DNA of 64,000 nucleotides from Streptomyces geranii (GTDB lineage Bacteria > Actinomycetota > Actinomycetes > Streptomycetales > Streptomycetaceae), in contig NZ_KZ672955.1 in NCBI RefSeq assembly GCF_002954775.1, forward strand, positions 13,418 to 77,417, read 5' to 3'. Of this stretch, positions 63,101-64,000 are shown piece after piece. The translations under genes were made by a program, and so were the position numbers. How positions within the stretch are numbered: the first letter of the stretch is position 1; each line of letters begins with the position of its first letter. The notes below the pieces were generated by a model. It saw only the letters and a list, made by a program, of their open reading frames with translations, made no database searches and was not told the DNA's origin.

Positions 63101-63667
63101 TTCGGGCTTGAGCACGTCCTCTCCGACAAGGCCGACGCGGGTATCTCCCAGCTCACCGGAGGTGAGCACGCGGACGGCGCGGTCGTCACCATCGGCGGCA
63201 TCATCTCCGGCCTCCAGCGCAAGATGACCAAGCAGGGCAACGCCTGGGCCATCGCCACCGTCGAGGACCTCGCCGGTTCCATCGAGTGCATGTTCTTCCC
63301 GGCCACCTACCAGCTGGTGTCGACCCAACTCGTCGAGGACGCCGTCGTGTTCGTCAAGGGCCGCCTCGACAAGCGCGAGGACGTGCCCCGGCTGGTCGCG
63401 ATGGAACTCCAGGTCCCCGACCTGTCCAACGCGGGCACCAACGCCCCCGTGATCCTCACCATCCCCGCCCTGAAGATCACCCCGCCGATGATCAGCAGGC
63501 TCGGCGAGATCCTCAGCCACCACAAGGGCGAGAGCGAGGTCCGCATCAGACTCCAGGGACCGAGCAAGACGACAGTGCTGCGGCTCGACCGGCACCGCGT
63601 GAAGCCCGACCCGGCGCTCTTCGGCGACCTGAAGGTGCTGCTCGGCCCGTCCTGCCTGGCCGGTTGA
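60134..63667 (+). CDS. dnaE: DNA polymerase III alpha subunit DnaE
   Basis: This 1177-residue replicative polymerase has an N-terminal PHP domain with metal ligands intact (HLHVHTQYS, DHGNLHGA, NDSHY), so proofreading activity is possible. The C-family palm carries catalytic Asp in PDVDIDFDE (416-424), with GPGRGSAAGS upstream. Helix-hairpin-helix and OB-fold domains follow, and QFDLF (941-945) is the sliding-clamp motif. GTG at 60134 follows TGGAGG. It is the essential DnaE1 type by length and PHP content. Confidence 0.97.
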   Translation: MSKPPFTHLHVHTQYSLLDGAARLKDMFEACNEMGMTHIAMSDHGNLHGAYDFFHTAKKAGVTPIIGIEAYVAPESRRNKRKIQWGQPHQKRDDVSGSGGYTHKTIWAANATGLHNLFRLSSDAYAEGWLQKWPRMDKETISQWSEGLIASTGCPSGELQTRLRLGQKEEALKAAAEYQDIFGKDRYFLELMDHGIEIESRVRDGLLEIGKKLGIPPLVTNDSHYTYAHESTAHDALLCIQTGKNISDPDRFKFDGTGYYLKSTDEMYAIDSSDAWQEGCANTLLVAEQIDTSGMFEAKNLMPKFDIPDGFTEVTWFQEEVRLGMNRRFNGNVPDDRQKQAEYEMDVIIQMGFPGYFLVVADFIMWAKKQGIAVGPGRGSAAGSIVAYAMGITDLDPIPHGLIFERFLNPERVSMPDVDIDFDERRRVEVIRYVTEKYGADKVAMIGTYGKIKAKNAIKDSARVLGYPYAMGDRLTKAMPADVLGKGIDLNGITDPSHPRYSEAGEIRSMYENEPDVKKVIDTAKGVEGLVRQMGVHAAGVIMSSEPIVDHAPIWVRHTDGVTITQWDYPQCESLGLLKMDFLGLRNLTIMDDAVKMVKANKGIDLDLLALPLDDPATFELLQRGDTLGVFQFDGGPMRSLLRLMKPDNFEDISAVSALYRPGPMGMDSHTNYALRKNKLQEITPIHKELEAPLEEVLAVTYGLIVYQEQVQKAAQIIAGYSLGEADILRRVMGKKKPDELAKNFTIFQAGAKKNGYSDEAIQGLWDVLVPFAGYAFNKAHSAAYGLVSYWTAYLKANFPAEYMAGLLTSVKDDKDKSAIYLNECRRMKIKVLPPNVNESVHNFAAQGDDVILFGLEAVRNVGTNVVESIIRSRNAKGKYGSFPDYLDKVEAVACNKRTTESLIKAGAFDTMGHTRKGLTAHFDTMIDNVVAVKRKEAEGQFDLFGGGEESSEPGFGLDVEFTTDEWEKGYLLAQEREMLGLYVSDHPLFGLEHVLSDKADAGISQLTGGEHADGAVVTIGGIISGLQRKMTKQGNAWAIATVEDLAGSIECMFFPATYQLVSTQLVEDAVVFVKGRLDKREDVPRLVAMELQVPDLSNAGTNAPVILTIPALKITPPMISRLGEILSHHKGESEVRIRLQGPSKTTVLRLDRHRVKPDPALFGDLKVLLGPSCLAG

Positions 63668-63679
63668 TCAACTGACGTG

Positions 63680-63716
63680 CGCGAGGGGCGCACCCTCAAC
63701 GGGTGCGCCCCTCGCG
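63680..63716. terminator. Bidirectional terminator between dnaE and a small gene
   Basis: A perfect 16-bp stem (CGCGAGGGGCGCACCC with GGGTGCGCCCCTCGCG) closes a TCAAC loop, 12 bp past dnaE and 22 bp past the convergent small gene. Confidence 0.9.
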
Positions 63717-63738
63717 GTGCTTGAGCTTCAACAATGGT

Positions 63739-63909
63739 TCAGTTGTGGCCGAAGCGCTTCTGCCGGCCCTTGCGCGCCATGTCACCGGGAGTCACCTGGG
63801 TGGCGCGCTGCTCGGCCTGCGACTCCATCGAGGAGGACTTCGCCTGCTCGGCACCGCGCTCGGCCTGGGAACCCTGCTGCTGGCGACTCTGCTTCTTGTT
63901 CTTGGCCAT
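63739..63909 (-). CDS. Small basic Gln/Lys/Ser-rich protein (56 aa)
   Basis: The minus strand encodes 56 residues beginning MAKNKKQSRQQQGSQAERG and ending MARKGRQKRFGHN. AGGAGG lies 9 nt upstream of the ATG, and G/C third-position bias is high for a coding frame. It has no cysteine and no hydrophobic segment and should be disordered and basic. I do not know its role; small proteins of this kind are conserved in Streptomyces. It converges on dnaE across a shared hairpin. Its own promoter lies in 63910-64000 or beyond the edge. Confidence 0.8.
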   Translation of the reverse strand: MAKNKKQSRQQQGSQAERGAEQAKSSSMESQAEQRATQVTPGDMARKGRQKRFGHN

Positions 63910-64000
63910 GGTGATCTGCCTCCTGAGGGGGATCTAGGGACCAGAGCCGCCTTCAGACTCACACGCCCCGACAAAGCGTGCATGTCGGAGAATTACCCTG

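Noticed and set aside
60137..63595. 1152-residue open frame on the minus strand opposite dnaE
   Set aside because: Antisense shadow of dnaE; no domain motifs, and dnaE is unmistakable on the plus strand.

Overview
The window is high-GC actinobacterial chromosome, almost certainly Streptomyces. The evidence is the strong G/C third-position bias, frequent GTG starts, many leaderless promoters with a TANNNT box 6-8 nt before the start codon, and a gene order that matches, from memory, the S. coelicolor SCO2064-SCO2114 neighbourhood. There are no rRNAs, tRNAs, CRISPR arrays, prophages or complete insertion sequences. Nearly every gene is a conserved chromosomal gene. The main accessory signals are one MITE-like element (7927-8099) and two copies of a dispersed extragenic repeat (37195-37247 and 46084-46138).

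Layout. 1-70 is a G/C homopolymer block that looks like a sequence edge artefact. 105-3162 holds an iron-box-controlled bacterioferritin-associated ferredoxin, bacterioferritin, a YuiH-type molybdoenzyme, a His-rich DUF4396 membrane protein with a CsoR-like palindrome, and endonuclease IV. 3390-5455 is a PASTA-domain Ser/Thr kinase. 5645-7915 is the thiO-thiS-thiG operon under a TPP riboswitch. 7927-12065 holds the MITE-like element, a small orphan-family protein, a ferredoxin reductase-like flavoprotein, an Rv2175c-type DNA-binding protein, thiE and metF. 12122-15331 encodes a membrane protein with a Tyr/Gln/Gly-rich tail, a CrtI-like oxidoreductase and a DUF4126 protein. 15661-19378 is a TetR regulator, a YhgE/Pip export protein and a degenerate ABC ATPase behind a 26-bp operator. 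19507-27581 holds a HEPN protein, a methyltransferase, DUF3040, the MoxR/DUF58/transglutaminase operon and a beta-carbonic anhydrase.

27751-46042 is the division and cell wall (dcw) cluster: rsmH-ftsL-ftsI-murE-murF-mraY-murD-ftsW-murG-ftsQ-ftsZ-pgeF-yggS-sepF-yggT-divIVA. It makes the lipid-linked peptidoglycan precursor (MurE, MurF, MurD, MraY, MurG), polymerises and cross-links it at the septum (FtsW, FtsI, FtsQ, FtsL), and positions division and tip growth (FtsZ, SepF, DivIVA). mraZ, murC, ddl and ftsA are not in the window.

46164-52644 holds ileS with a translational T-box leader, a histone-H1-like DksA-finger protein, lspA and an RluD-type pseudouridine synthase. 52641-60133 holds a GNAT protein, MscS channel, dienelactone-hydrolase-like protein, Tat-exported PhoD-like phosphatase, membrane-anchored DsbA-like thioredoxin, a membrane protein and a DUF2252 kinase-like protein. 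60134-63667 is dnaE. The window ends with a very small basic protein (63739-63909, minus) facing dnaE across a shared terminator.
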